Source of the DNA: DATMRF01 sp035566435
Lineage (GTDB): Bacteria > Verrucomicrobiota > Verrucomicrobiia > Limisphaerales > UBA8199
Length of the DNA stretch: 64,000 nucleotides
Assembly (NCBI GenBank): GCA_035566435.1
Contig: DATMRF010000136.1
Location: forward strand, 1 to 64,000
Direction of reading: 5' to 3'
Both the position numbers and the translations under genes were made by a program. Each line of letters opens with the position of its first letter. Position 1 is the stretch's first letter. Below are positions 18,991 through 27,853 of the stretch, piece by piece. The notes under the pieces are model-generated. The model worked only from the letters and a program-made list of their open reading frames with translations. It was not told where the DNA came from and did no database searches.

Positions 18991-19131
18991 TTAACGCGCC
19001 GCGTCCGAAGAATTCGCAGGCCCTGCCAGCAGCTCAACGTCTTTGACAAAAACCTTTCCAGCGCCCTCGACCACGAAGTTAAGCCGAACCAGATCCGGCT
19101 GTTCGGAGGTCATAAGTCTTGTGGGCATCAT
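18991..19131 (-). pseudogene. Relic of a carbohydrate-binding-like domain end
   Basis: About 46 residues, including DLVRLNFVVEGAGKVFVKDVELL, read like the last strands of a beta-sandwich carbohydrate-binding domain. There is no upstream body. The surrounding intergenic stretch (18949-19335) holds nothing else I can recognise. Confidence 0.35.
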
Positions 19132-19335
19132 GAACCTCTGACAGGCCTTGTGGCAAGCCGCGGGTCGCTGGACAAATGCGAGCGCTTGTCGGTGTAACCG
19201 CAACGTTGGCAAGCGCTTGCAAACTCGCTCGCATACAGCGGCGCCGAGTTTGCAGTTGCGAGGCGAGGCGGGATACCCCAAACTGCCATGTGTGATAGAG
19301 TGCAGGGCGAATAATGCCCCTGCGAGAACGTCCAA

Positions 19336-19974
19336 ATGCTTGTTATGAATCTGTTGAAATCTCAAACTCCCCTTACCGCACTCGCTGTTGCCGGCCTGCT
19401 GTGCGGCTGCGCCTCCACCGGTGTCAGGAACCCCTCGGGTGTGCCGGTCACCCAAATGCGCCCGGACGAACAAGGCTTTGTCGCCGGCACCGGCGTCGAG
19501 TCCCAGGACTTGGTCGCCGTCACCGACAAAATGGCGAAGAGCGTCCTGACGACGCCGCAGATCCAAAATGCGCAGGGTACGCCGCGGGTGGTGCTGGACC
19601 CGGTCATCAACGAGACGCGGTTCCCGATTAACAAGGACATTTTCCTGACCCGCATTCGTGCGGAACTGAACACCAAGGCCCGCGGCAAGGTGATTTTCCT
19701 CGCCCGTGAGCGGATGGCAACCCTCGAACGCGAACGCCAGATGAAGCAGTCCGGCCAGGTGACCGCCAGCGCCGACCCGAATGTGCTCGAATTCAAGGGA
19801 GCGGACTTTTTTCTGACCGGTAAATTATCCGGCCTCACCACCCGCACCAGCGCCGGCACCAGTGATTACATTCTCTACACCTTCCAGCTCGTGGACGCCC
19901 GCACCAGTGACATCATCTGGGAAGACTCCGCCGAGATTAAGAAGCAAGGCCTGGAAGATGCGGCTTACCGCTAA
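19336..19974 (+). CDS. LpoB-like outer-membrane lipoprotein
   Basis: A 212-residue lipoprotein with the lipobox LLCGCAS (Cys near 25-28). The body matches the LpoB/PF13036 type: FINKDIFLTRIRAELN-like helix-strand pattern, RVVLDPVINETRF, ADFFLTGKLSGLT, and DYILYTFQLVDARTSDIIWED. In Gammaproteobacteria LpoB activates the peptidoglycan synthase PBP1B from the outer membrane; whether this one does so is inferred. It is the first gene of a tight three-gene unit and its 3' end overlaps the next start by 17 bases. ATG 19345 is an alternative start. Confidence 0.85.
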   Translation: MLVMNLLKSQTPLTALAVAGLLCGCASTGVRNPSGVPVTQMRPDEQGFVAGTGVESQDLVAVTDKMAKSVLTTPQIQNAQGTPRVVLDPVINETRFPINKDIFLTRIRAELNTKARGKVIFLARERMATLERERQMKQSGQVTASADPNVLEFKGADFFLTGKLSGLTTRTSAGTSDYILYTFQLVDARTSDIIWEDSAEIKKQGLEDAAYR

Positions 19975-21157
19975 GACTCTGGCATGTTCCGGGCTCGCGC
20001 TAGCCGCCTTGTTGTTCAGCGCCGGCTGTGCCTCAACACCGCGCAAACCGCCGCTCGTTCTCACCGGGGACATTATGGTGGATGGGCCCAACGCCATCCA
20101 AAACGGCCCGCCCCGGGACAAGGTCCTCTGGCAATATCGCACCGCGGCGGCGGCGATGCGCCAGGGCAAGTTCGATATGGCCAAAGCCGATCTCGATGAC
20201 GCCCTCACGACGCTGCAGGGCATTTACGGACCCGATCCGAACGCCCGCAAAGCTCGCGGCTATTTTCACGCCGAGTCAAAGAAGACGTTCATCGGGGAGC
20301 CTTACGAGCGTGCGATGGCTTATATCTATCGCGGCATCCTTTATTGGATGAACGGTGAGCCCGATAATTCGCGGGCCTGCTTCCGCAGCGCCGAGCTTGA
20401 GGATAGCGACACTGAAAACCACGAATACGCCGGGGACTGGGTGTTGCCGGACTATCTCGACGGCCTGGCGACGACGAAGCTGGGCGGCGACGGGTCGGAC
20501 GCCCTCAAGCGGGCTGAAACCAGCGCGAAAGGGGTCAGGCTGCCTCCTTATAATCCAAAAGCCAACGTCCTGATCTTTTTTGAGTTTGGGCCCGGCCCGA
20601 CCAAGTTCGCGACCGGCCAATACGGCGAGGAATTGCGCTTCCATGTTGCGCCCTCACCCGTGAGGTCGGCTAACTTCAAGACCGACTCGCAGGATTACCC
20701 CGTAGCCCCGACGGATGACGTTTGGTTCCAGGCGAGCACGCGTGGCGGCCGCGTGATGGACCACATCCTCGGCAACAAGGCCGTTTTCAAGAAGACTACG
20801 GATATCGCCGGCAACGCGGCGCTGATCGGCGGCCTGACAACGGCGGCGGTCAGCGATAACCGCACGGCTCAACAGGTCGGCCTCGGTATCGCTTTGGCGG
20901 GCCTGGTCAGCAAAGTAGTTTCCTCCGCGACCACTCCGGAGGCGGACACGCGGGCGTGGGATAACCTGCCGCGCTACCTGAGCTTCGCGAATCTCGAGCT
21001 GGCGCCCGGCCCGCACACCCTCACGGTGCAATTCAAAGACGCCGCCGGCCGGGTCTTATCGGGCTTTAACAAGGCCGTCAACTTCGACGTCCCTGCCGAC
21101 GGCAAAGACAAAGTCCTTTTTGTTAGCGATCAATCCTTAACTCCTCAAAACCAATGA
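19958..21157 (+). CDS. COG3014-like TPR lipoprotein
   Basis: A 399-residue lipoprotein; signal peptide ends in LLFSAGCAS (Cys near 24). Residues about 55-190 are TPR-like helices (AAAAMRQGKFDMAKADLDDAL, ERAMAYIYRGILYWMNGEPDNSRACFRSAE). A Gly/Ala-rich central part and a beta-rich C-terminus follow. This order is typical of COG3014 proteins that sit next to LpoB- and YcfL-type lipoproteins. The start at 19958 lies inside the upstream gene; a longer frame from 19862 only reads the upstream gene in another frame. It overlaps the next gene by four bases. Role likely in envelope assembly. Confidence 0.85.
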   Translation: MRLTAKTLACSGLALAALLFSAGCASTPRKPPLVLTGDIMVDGPNAIQNGPPRDKVLWQYRTAAAAMRQGKFDMAKADLDDALTTLQGIYGPDPNARKARGYFHAESKKTFIGEPYERAMAYIYRGILYWMNGEPDNSRACFRSAELEDSDTENHEYAGDWVLPDYLDGLATTKLGGDGSDALKRAETSAKGVRLPPYNPKANVLIFFEFGPGPTKFATGQYGEELRFHVAPSPVRSANFKTDSQDYPVAPTDDVWFQASTRGGRVMDHILGNKAVFKKTTDIAGNAALIGGLTTAAVSDNRTAQQVGLGIALAGLVSKVVSSATTPEADTRAWDNLPRYLSFANLELAPGPHTLTVQFKDAAGRVLSGFNKAVNFDVPADGKDKVLFVSDQSLTPQNQ

Positions 21158-21576
21158 AAAAGAATCTCCTTGTTCTCGGTCTCCTCGCGCCCACGGTGGC
21201 GCTGCTTAGCGGTTGCGCCTCCAGCCACGACACTGGCGCTTACCTGCCGCAAAATGCCACCGTCAATAATGTCGAAGATAGCGCTCGTTTTGTGCTGCTG
21301 GACAAAGGGGCGCAGTACTCGGTCACTTGCCCCGGCATGCAGGAATCCCGGCTGCCGGACGGGCGGCTCCAGGTGCTCGCCAACCTCCGCAACCGCGAGA
21401 ACCGCCGTATCCAGGTCCAGGTCAACTGCGTCTTCAAAGACGCGCAGGGATTTGTGGTGGAAGAAACGCCGTTTCAAAATGTATTCCTGGATGAAAATGC
21501 CCAGGAAGGTGTGAAGTTCGCGTCGGCCGGCGATAAGGCCCTGCGTTACACCATCCGCGTCCGCGAGGCTCGGTGA
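21154..21576 (+). CDS. YcfL-like lipoprotein (DUF1425)
   Basis: A 140-residue lipoprotein with lipobox LLSGCAS near residue 21. The remainder is a small beta-sandwich (LQVLANLRNRENRRIQVQVNCVFKD, ETPFQNVFLDENAQEGVKFAS), matching the YcfL/DUF1425 family. ATGA overlap with the preceding gene shows translational coupling. In Enterobacteria ycfL is next to lpoB, so this trio keeps an old association. The partner enzyme, a class A penicillin-binding protein, is not in the window. Confidence 0.82.
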   Translation: MKKNLLVLGLLAPTVALLSGCASSHDTGAYLPQNATVNNVEDSARFVLLDKGAQYSVTCPGMQESRLPDGRLQVLANLRNRENRRIQVQVNCVFKDAQGFVVEETPFQNVFLDENAQEGVKFASAGDKALRYTIRVREAR

Positions 21577-21653
21577 ACCTCAGGGGTGATGCCAGCCACT
21601 CCGGACCGAGGGGTGGCTGAGGCCGGAATAGTCGATCTGTGGCTCGCGTGAAC

Positions 21654-21752
21654 AAAGCGGCAGAGGACTGCCGCACTCCAAAACCTGGCGGAAGCATTCC
21701 GGGCGCCCAAAACTCGCGTGCGTTTTGGAGTGCGGCAGTCCTCTGCCGCTTT
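21654..21752. repeat. Long perfect inverted repeat, 31-bp arms
   Basis: Arms at 21654-21684 and 21722-21752 are perfect reverse complements around a 37-base loop. Each arm also holds an inner hairpin (CGGCAG....CTGCCG). It lies between the lipoprotein operon and purS. Short G/C-rich palindromes continue to about 21830 (for example around the GGGGACGAGGCAGTCCCC stretch). The rest of 21577-21894 holds no gene. Confidence 0.85.
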
Positions 21753-21894
21753 CAGCCTGGGACTGAAGGCCCAGCCGTCCGGCCCGGTGCGGTAGTCGCA
21801 CGGGGACGAGGCAGTCCCCGCCCCGGCGCTATTTTTCTCGCCTCCTTGCCCGGGCTGACGCACCATGCGCCGCAGCCTGGATTTTTCGTTTGCA

Positions 21895-22134
21895 ATGAAA
21901 GCCAAAATAATTATTACGCCAAAGAAGGCAGTCGTTGACCCGCAAGGAAAAACGGTTCAAAATGCTCTCGCTCACATGGGATACACCGGCGTCGGAGCGG
22001 TGCACGTCGGCAAATACCTGGAGATCGAACTCGCGGAGTCCGACAAAGAAGTGGCCCGCAGACAGATCGACGATGCCTGCCACAAATTCCTCAGCAACCC
22101 GGTGATCGAGGATTACCAATTCGAAATTGAATGA
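21895..22134 (+). CDS. purS: Phosphoribosylformylglycinamidine synthase subunit PurS
   Basis: A 79-residue subunit of the FGAM synthetase complex PurSQL, fourth step of purine synthesis. The pattern ITPKKAVVDPQGKTVQNALAHMG and the end ARRQIDDACHKFLSNPVIEDYQFEIE are those of PurS, which bridges PurQ and the small PurL. Its stop overlaps the start of purQ by four bases (ATGA). ATG 21895 gives normal family length; an ATG at 21865 would add ten residues unlike PurS. Confidence 0.95.
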   Translation: MKAKIIITPKKAVVDPQGKTVQNALAHMGYTGVGAVHVGKYLEIELAESDKEVARRQIDDACHKFLSNPVIEDYQFEIE

Positions 22135-22847
22135 ATTTCGCGGTGCTCCAATTCCCGGCTTCGAATTGCGACCAGGACGCGGTCCATGTGCTGCGGAACG
22201 TTTTGGGCCACTCGGCCCGTCTGTTGTGGCACAAAGAGAATTCCCTCGGCGGCGCCGATGCCGTCATTATTCCGGGCGGCTTCAGCTATGGTGACTATCT
22301 CCGCACGGGGGCGATCGCCCGGTTCAGCCCGGTGATGGAGGCGGTGCAAACCTTCGCCGCGAATGGCGGGTTGGTGCTGGGCATTTGCAACGGCTTCCAG
22401 ATCCTTTGCGAGGCCGGACTGCTGCCCGGCGCGCTGATTCGAAATCGCTCGCTCCAATTCCGGTGCGAGCAGGTTTTTCTCAAAACCATTACCACCGATT
22501 CGCCCTTTACCCGCCTGGTTCCGCCGGAAAAACTGCTGCGGTTGCCTATTGCTCACGGCGAAGGCTGTTACTTCGCTGACGAGGAGACCCTGGCGAAACT
22601 GAGCGCCGGCAACCAAATCCTGTGGCGTTACGTCAGTGTGCAGGGCGAGGCGACCGAAAGCGCCAACCCGAACGGTTCCCTGGACAACATTGCCGGCATC
22701 TGCAACGAAGGCCGCAACGTCGCCGGGCTCATGCCTCACCCTGAACGGGCCAGCGAACCCATCCTGGGCTGCGCCGATGGCCGGTTGATCTTCGAAAGCC
22801 TGATCCACGCTTTGAAGCAACGGCCTGCGGCTCGCACGGCGGCCTAG
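22131..22847 (+). CDS. purQ: FGAM synthase glutaminase subunit PurQ
   Basis: A 238-residue class I glutamine amidotransferase that feeds ammonia to PurL. The nucleophile Cys is in LGICNGFQIL near residue 86; the His-Glu pair is in MPHPERA near 205. GGFSYGDYLRTGAIAR is the PurQ signature. purL, the third subunit gene, does not follow: the next gene is on the other strand, so PurL must be encoded elsewhere. Confidence 0.96.
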   Translation: MNFAVLQFPASNCDQDAVHVLRNVLGHSARLLWHKENSLGGADAVIIPGGFSYGDYLRTGAIARFSPVMEAVQTFAANGGLVLGICNGFQILCEAGLLPGALIRNRSLQFRCEQVFLKTITTDSPFTRLVPPEKLLRLPIAHGEGCYFADEETLAKLSAGNQILWRYVSVQGEATESANPNGSLDNIAGICNEGRNVAGLMPHPERASEPILGCADGRLIFESLIHALKQRPAARTAA

Positions 22848-22917
22848 GAGCCGGGCAGTTTAACTTGCGCCGCGAAGCCCTGGCCAAGCTGCATCGCGTC
22901 GGCAAATAGCGCGAAGG

Positions 22918-23856
22918 CTATTCGGGCTCGTCGGCAATCTCCTGCGGACGGCGGTTCAGCAGGGAATCGGCGACATAGACTGCGATGGCCAGCCAGCACA
23001 GCGCGAAGCTGCCGACCTTGGAATGGTCGAGCGGTTCGTGAAACAGGAAAAGGGCGACCAGGAATTGGAGTGTCGGGCCGACGTACTGCAGGAAGCCGAG
23101 GGTCGAGAGCTGCAATCGGCGCACGGCGGCCCCGAAGCAGAGCAACGGGACGGCGGTGATGATGCCGGAAAGGGAGAGAAGCCCATAAGTCCCCACCGAG
23201 GGGTTTCCCGAAGGCAACAGCGCCAGCAACAACAACGCCAGAGGGAGCAGAATGGAGGTTTCGACCATCAAGCCATGGAGCGAGTTTATGTCCACCGCTT
23301 TGCGAACCAGCCCGTAGAAGCCGAAGCTGCCGGCGAGCGACACCGCAATCCAGGGAAAACCGATGCCGCGCAGGGCCAGATTGAGGACGGCGCCGGCCGC
23401 GATGACAACAGCGACCCATTGCCATCCTCGGAGACGTTCGCGGAGGAAGAGCATGCCGAGGGCGATCGAGAGCAACGGGTTGATAAAATAGCCGAGGCTG
23501 GCTTGCAAGAGCTGCCGGGTGGCTACGGCGTAGATGAAGATGAGCCAGTTGAGCGCGATCAAGACCGCGCCGGCGGATAGAAGCAGGAGATTCCGGCGGC
23601 TCTTGAGCACCGGCCAAATCGGCTTCCACTCGGCGCGGGCGGAGACCACCACTCCGAGGAAAAGGGCGGACCAGAAAATGCGGTGGCAGAGGATGATTAA
23701 CGGCTGGACGGACCCAACCGCGCGGAAATACAGCGGGATGAACCCCCACATGAAGTAGGCGCTGAAACCATAGGCCAGGCCAGTCCTGGGATTCCGTGCC
23801 AGGCCCGCCTGGATTGCCCCGGTACGCACAACGGGATTGGTTATTGTCTCAGCCAC
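22918..23856 (-). CDS. rarD: RarD-type EamA-family permease
   Basis: A 312-residue inner-membrane protein with about ten helices in two EamA halves. GLAYGFSAYFMWGFIPLYFR at the N-terminus, NWLIFIYAV, ATRQLLQASLGYFINPLLS, and LQLSTLGFLQYVGPTLQFL are characteristic of RarD, whose transported substrate is unsettled. It converges with purQ, 70 bases away, with no clear terminator between them. Confidence 0.93.
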   Translation of the reverse strand: MAETITNPVVRTGAIQAGLARNPRTGLAYGFSAYFMWGFIPLYFRAVGSVQPLIILCHRIFWSALFLGVVVSARAEWKPIWPVLKSRRNLLLLSAGAVLIALNWLIFIYAVATRQLLQASLGYFINPLLSIALGMLFLRERLRGWQWVAVVIAAGAVLNLALRGIGFPWIAVSLAGSFGFYGLVRKAVDINSLHGLMVETSILLPLALLLLALLPSGNPSVGTYGLLSLSGIITAVPLLCFGAAVRRLQLSTLGFLQYVGPTLQFLVALFLFHEPLDHSKVGSFALCWLAIAVYVADSLLNRRPQEIADEPE

Positions 23857-24204
23857 AGGCCAGAACCTAGCAGAAGGCCGGCCCCCGGCAACCGCGCCGC
23901 GCGAGTTGCGGAGTGCATTCTAAAGGTGATGGGGTGAAAAAAATGTTTCGCACTCGGGACTGGTCGGGATTGGTCGGGATTGGTCAGGATGACTCAGGTT
24001 TGCTCAGGCGGCGACTCGCCAAGGAGAGCCCGGAGGGGTTGAACCACGGATGGCACGGATGAGCAGGGAATGGCCACAAGAAGGCACGAAAAGGCACAAA
24101 GAGGAGATAATCGGGCTGGGTGCGGAGAGCGAATACCAGTTCGAGCCGAAATGCGCGAAGTGGTATTACGCGGTAATAGGTGTGATTAGCGGGGTGCGCG
24201 CAAG
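23857..24204. other. Intergenic, no gene seen
   Basis: Contains a short tandem array near 23950-23990 (GGACTGGTC, GGGATTGGTC twice, AGGATGACTC), and no coding frame that I trust. Confidence 0.5.
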
Positions 24205-24605
24205 GGGGGGGTGGTTTTAGCCGTCCCAGCGTCCCAAGCCCGTGTTTGCCGAGGGATTTTGGCAATTCTCAGCCGTCCCAAGTGCCGTCCCAGGGTGGTA
24301 ACGGAGCCGTCCCGGACGAGTGGAAGGGCGGTCAGAGCGTCAAGGGACGGGACGGGGTGGCGACGTCCCAGGACGTCCCAAGCGTCCCAATGAGATTGAC
24401 CGGGAGGGGCGTGACAAGGCGTGACAGCGTGACGAGTGCGCTGCTGATCCCGGGAAAACGGACGACGCGAATGGCGGAAGAACGAGCGCCGATGGACGGC
24501 GAGCCGATGGTGTGAGCGGCAGGGGGTAAATTTGCAATCAAAGTGTCCCAAGGCCGTGTTTACCGAGGTATTTGCATTTTCAAAGTGTCCCAGAAGTGTC
24601 CCGGG
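24205..24605. repeat. GTCCCA-rich dispersed repeat, two copies
   Basis: About ten GTCCCA or CGTCCC hexamers surround two copies of a core, CGTGTTTRCCGAGG.ATTT, at about 24239 and 24553. A related unit with the same CGTGTTTACCG core is found near 58690. From 24606 to 24913 nothing else is recognisable. Confidence 0.6.
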
Positions 24606-24913
24606 AGCATCCCACAGTATCCTGCGTGGAATAGTCGGGAGTGTGCGTTATCCGTTAAGAAGCTACCCCCGCCGCCGGTGCCGTGGCGGCAGGTCCTGGT
24701 TTACACCGGCTTGCCACGGTTCGCCCACCTGGTGTTGCTTCGCTTGGGAGGGCAGTTTTGCAGGTCTGGACTTAGGGACAGAGATAAGGTAAGCCTTCTC
24801 TTAAGCGAGTGTTTATATGAATCGCGCATCGACCTCACGATCCGCCGCTGTTTCGCTCGAGGGTTTACCAGGCGAGCTTCAGCGACTACTTCAATCGGAT
24901 TAACCACACCACT

Positions 24914-27769
24914 ATGCAAATCCATATGAAACCTATACAAATCCACATTAAACAACGCCCCCGAAACCTTCTCGTTTTCGCAGCTCTTGCAGCCCTACTT
25001 ATCTGCGCCGTTCGGAGCGGGTCGGCCCAATCTACAATGGTGCACCGATATAGTTTTAACGAGACGGCGGGCAGTTTGACGTTTGCCGATTCGGTGGGGG
25101 GTTCGGCCTGGGCTGGCAGCCTAGTGGGCAATGCATCCCTCGACGGCTCGATGCTCCAGTTGGATGGGCTGGGCAGTTTCGCCACGCTTCCGGCCGGCAT
25201 AGTCCATAATTACTCCCAGGTTTCGATCGAGTTCTGGGCCACGTTCGGCCCGGACAACCCGGTCTGGAGCCGCACGTTTGCTTTTGGCGATCAAAACGGC
25301 AGTGGCGGGGAGCTGACGGGCCTGGACTACTGCCATTACGCCGGGGGAAATTGGCAGAACCTGAATTTCCAGACCGCGAGCAGTGGGGTGTATGCAAACA
25401 ACCCGAGCGGACTGAACGCGCAAACCAACGTGCACGTGACCCTTGTTATCGACCCGCTCGGCAACAAGATGTATTACTACAACGGGACGAAAGTGGTTTC
25501 CGATCCTGTGCTGAACAACGGCGCGGGAGGGACAGTGCCGGCGTTCAACGGTTTGAACGACACCACTTGCCTGCTCGGTAAATCCCTGTATGACCTCGAC
25601 CCGACCCTCGAAGGGGCCATCAACGAATTCCGGATTTACTCGGGCGTCATCCCGCCTTCGACCGTGGCGCTGAATGATGCGGCCGGCCCGAACAATATTG
25701 TGACCAATCCGGGTCCGGTGCAGGCACTGCATTTCAGCAGCCCGATCAATCCGCTATTGGTCAACCAGAGCTCGCAACAAATTCTCACGGGCGATTTTAC
25801 GAACCTGACCGGACTGGACTTGATTGCTTACGGAGGGGCGACGTTCACGTCGCTGAACACGAGTGTGGTCACGGTGGATACGAACGGCATCGTCAGGGGG
25901 GTGTCCGCCGGGACGGGCAAGGTGGTCGCCAGCTACGGTGGGCTGAGCGCGACGAATTCGCTGACGGTGGTTTCGTTGCCGGCCGTGCTGGCGCATCGTT
26001 ACAGCTTCACGACTGACGCGAGCGACTCGGTCGGAGGGGCCAATGGCACCCTCTTCGGAACCGCGAACGTTACGGGCGGCCAGCTGGTGCTGGACGGCAC
26101 GTTCGGCACGTACCTGGACCTGTCCGGTGCGCAGCTCAACATTGCGACCAACACCGCGGTGACCTTCGAGGCGTGGGTGACGTTCGGCGACGCGGCGACG
26201 TGGGCGTATTTGTTCGGGTTCGGCAACTCGATCGGCGCCAACGGGGACCACCAGATTGCTTGCGTTCCGTGCGCGGAGGGCGGCGGCTTTCGGCACTGGG
26301 GGATCACGGAAAACTACACCGCGGGCCGGACGACAGCCTGGTCGCATGGGTGGAACAATTTGACGGCGCACATCACGTGCGTGGTTGACCCGCCGACGGG
26401 CGCCATCTCCATTTACCGGGACGGGGTCCAGGAGTTTGCCGAGTATGACGCGGTCGCGCCGTTGTCGAATGTGGCGACGAACTTCGCGTATCTCGGGAGG
26501 TCGTTCTACAGTGCCGACCCATACGCGAAGGCGTCGTTCGACGAGTTCCGGATTTACAGCGGGGCGCTAACGCCGGCGCAGGTAGCTTTGACACATCGGG
26601 TTGGCCCGGGTTCGACGAGCCTCGATGTGGGCGCTTTGTCCGCGATTGTGGTGGTGGCGACGAATTACCCGGCCTTCGCGGCGGCGGTGCCACCGGTTAT
26701 CCTGGCAAACTATGCGAACCTGCCGAATTTCAACCTGTTACCGACGTTGACCGCAGGTGGCAACGCCACGTTGGGCGGCCCGCAGGGGCTGGTGGTAACT
26801 TCGAGCGACCCGAGCATCGTCAGTGTCAACGCGCAAAATATGCTGACCACGTATCGGCCTGGAACGGTGACGTTGACTGCCAGTTACCTGGGCAAGACGA
26901 ACAGCGCCACTATCCGGGTCCGGAACGATGCGACACTGACGCACCGTTACAGCTTCACGACTGACGCAAGCGACTCGGTCGGCGGGGCGACTGGGACACT
27001 CCAAGGGGCGGCGACAGTATCAGGCGGGCAGTTGCAGTTGACGGGTGGCAACGCCGATTACCTGGAACTGCCGACCGGACTGCTCGAGGGGTACAACTCG
27101 GCGACGATTGACGCGTGGGTCAATCTGGGCGCGGCGCAGAACTGGGCCAGGTTGTTTGAGTTTGCGGATACCGGCGCCGGCACGCAAAACGAGTTGTTCT
27201 TCGCGCCCGGCTGGAATCCCAACCCGCCGAACGCGAACGTTTACAGCGCTGGTTTCCCAAGGGGCGGCGGCGGTATTACCACACTGGTTCCTTTGGGGAG
27301 CGAAGTTCTGCACCTCACGTGTGCGTACGGCAACGGTTCGATGGAGGTGTACACCAACGGTGTTCTGATGGGCAGCCTGGGGGGCCTGATTGCCCCCGTC
27401 AGCCAGGCGGGAAGCAACTCGGCCTGGATCGGCCATTCGCCCTTCACCGACCCTGGCATCAACGGCTCGGTGGATGAGTTCCGCATTTACCGCGGCAAGT
27501 TGTCGGTAGAGGAGATTGCGGCGTCGCAGCTCCTTGGGCCGGATCAAACTCTGTCCACGGTGGCTCCCTTGAAGGTCACCGCCGCCGGCGGAAACGTGCT
27601 CCTGAGCTGGCCGGTGGCGGCTGCGGGTTTCGCCGTGGAGGCCAGCGCCAACCTTTCCGGCCCGAATAACTGGGTCACGCTCACCAACGCACCGAGCCTG
27701 GTGGGGAGTAATTGGCAACTGAGTCTCCCCACGAGCGGAACCGCCCGCTTCTTGCGTTTGATAAGGTAA
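24914..27769 (+). CDS. Secreted protein with three LamG and two Big2-like domains
   Basis: A 951-residue exported protein. The signal peptide ends near ICAVRSGSAQS. LamG/concanavalin-like domains (HRYSFNE, FDEFRIYSG/GAL pattern) lie at about 42-250, 355-555 and 675-880; Ig-like Big2 domains (VVTVDTNGIVRGVSAGTGKVVASYGG) lie at about 270-350 and 590-670. The second and third LamG starts are nearly identical over some 45 bases (25992 and 26941), so they came from a recent duplication. The last 70 residues are the shared terminal module, VLLSWPVAAAGFAVEASANL to RFLRLIR. Sugar or surface binding is likely. It is followed by a pseudopilin gene. Confidence 0.88.
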   Translation: MQIHMKPIQIHIKQRPRNLLVFAALAALLICAVRSGSAQSTMVHRYSFNETAGSLTFADSVGGSAWAGSLVGNASLDGSMLQLDGLGSFATLPAGIVHNYSQVSIEFWATFGPDNPVWSRTFAFGDQNGSGGELTGLDYCHYAGGNWQNLNFQTASSGVYANNPSGLNAQTNVHVTLVIDPLGNKMYYYNGTKVVSDPVLNNGAGGTVPAFNGLNDTTCLLGKSLYDLDPTLEGAINEFRIYSGVIPPSTVALNDAAGPNNIVTNPGPVQALHFSSPINPLLVNQSSQQILTGDFTNLTGLDLIAYGGATFTSLNTSVVTVDTNGIVRGVSAGTGKVVASYGGLSATNSLTVVSLPAVLAHRYSFTTDASDSVGGANGTLFGTANVTGGQLVLDGTFGTYLDLSGAQLNIATNTAVTFEAWVTFGDAATWAYLFGFGNSIGANGDHQIACVPCAEGGGFRHWGITENYTAGRTTAWSHGWNNLTAHITCVVDPPTGAISIYRDGVQEFAEYDAVAPLSNVATNFAYLGRSFYSADPYAKASFDEFRIYSGALTPAQVALTHRVGPGSTSLDVGALSAIVVVATNYPAFAAAVPPVILANYANLPNFNLLPTLTAGGNATLGGPQGLVVTSSDPSIVSVNAQNMLTTYRPGTVTLTASYLGKTNSATIRVRNDATLTHRYSFTTDASDSVGGATGTLQGAATVSGGQLQLTGGNADYLELPTGLLEGYNSATIDAWVNLGAAQNWARLFEFADTGAGTQNELFFAPGWNPNPPNANVYSAGFPRGGGGITTLVPLGSEVLHLTCAYGNGSMEVYTNGVLMGSLGGLIAPVSQAGSNSAWIGHSPFTDPGINGSVDEFRIYRGKLSVEEIAASQLLGPDQTLSTVAPLKVTAAGGNVLLSWPVAAAGFAVEASANLSGPNNWVTLTNAPSLVGSNWQLSLPTSGTARFLRLIR

Positions 27770-27853
27770 ACAAGTATCTATTAAGCTGAGCCTGCCGGTC
27801 CCACCTGGGCCGGCGGGCGCCAGAACCCTCGCGAGCCCGACCGCTCGTCCCCA

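Noticed and set aside
21895..22847. Purine riboswitch before purS
   Set aside because: I looked for the three-way junction and the conserved loop sequences upstream of purS and saw none; only the long inverted repeat and G/C-rich palindromes are there.
24205..24605. CRISPR array from repeated GTCCCA units
   Set aside because: Units are only six to ten bases, irregularly spaced, and there are no spacers of even length or cas genes.
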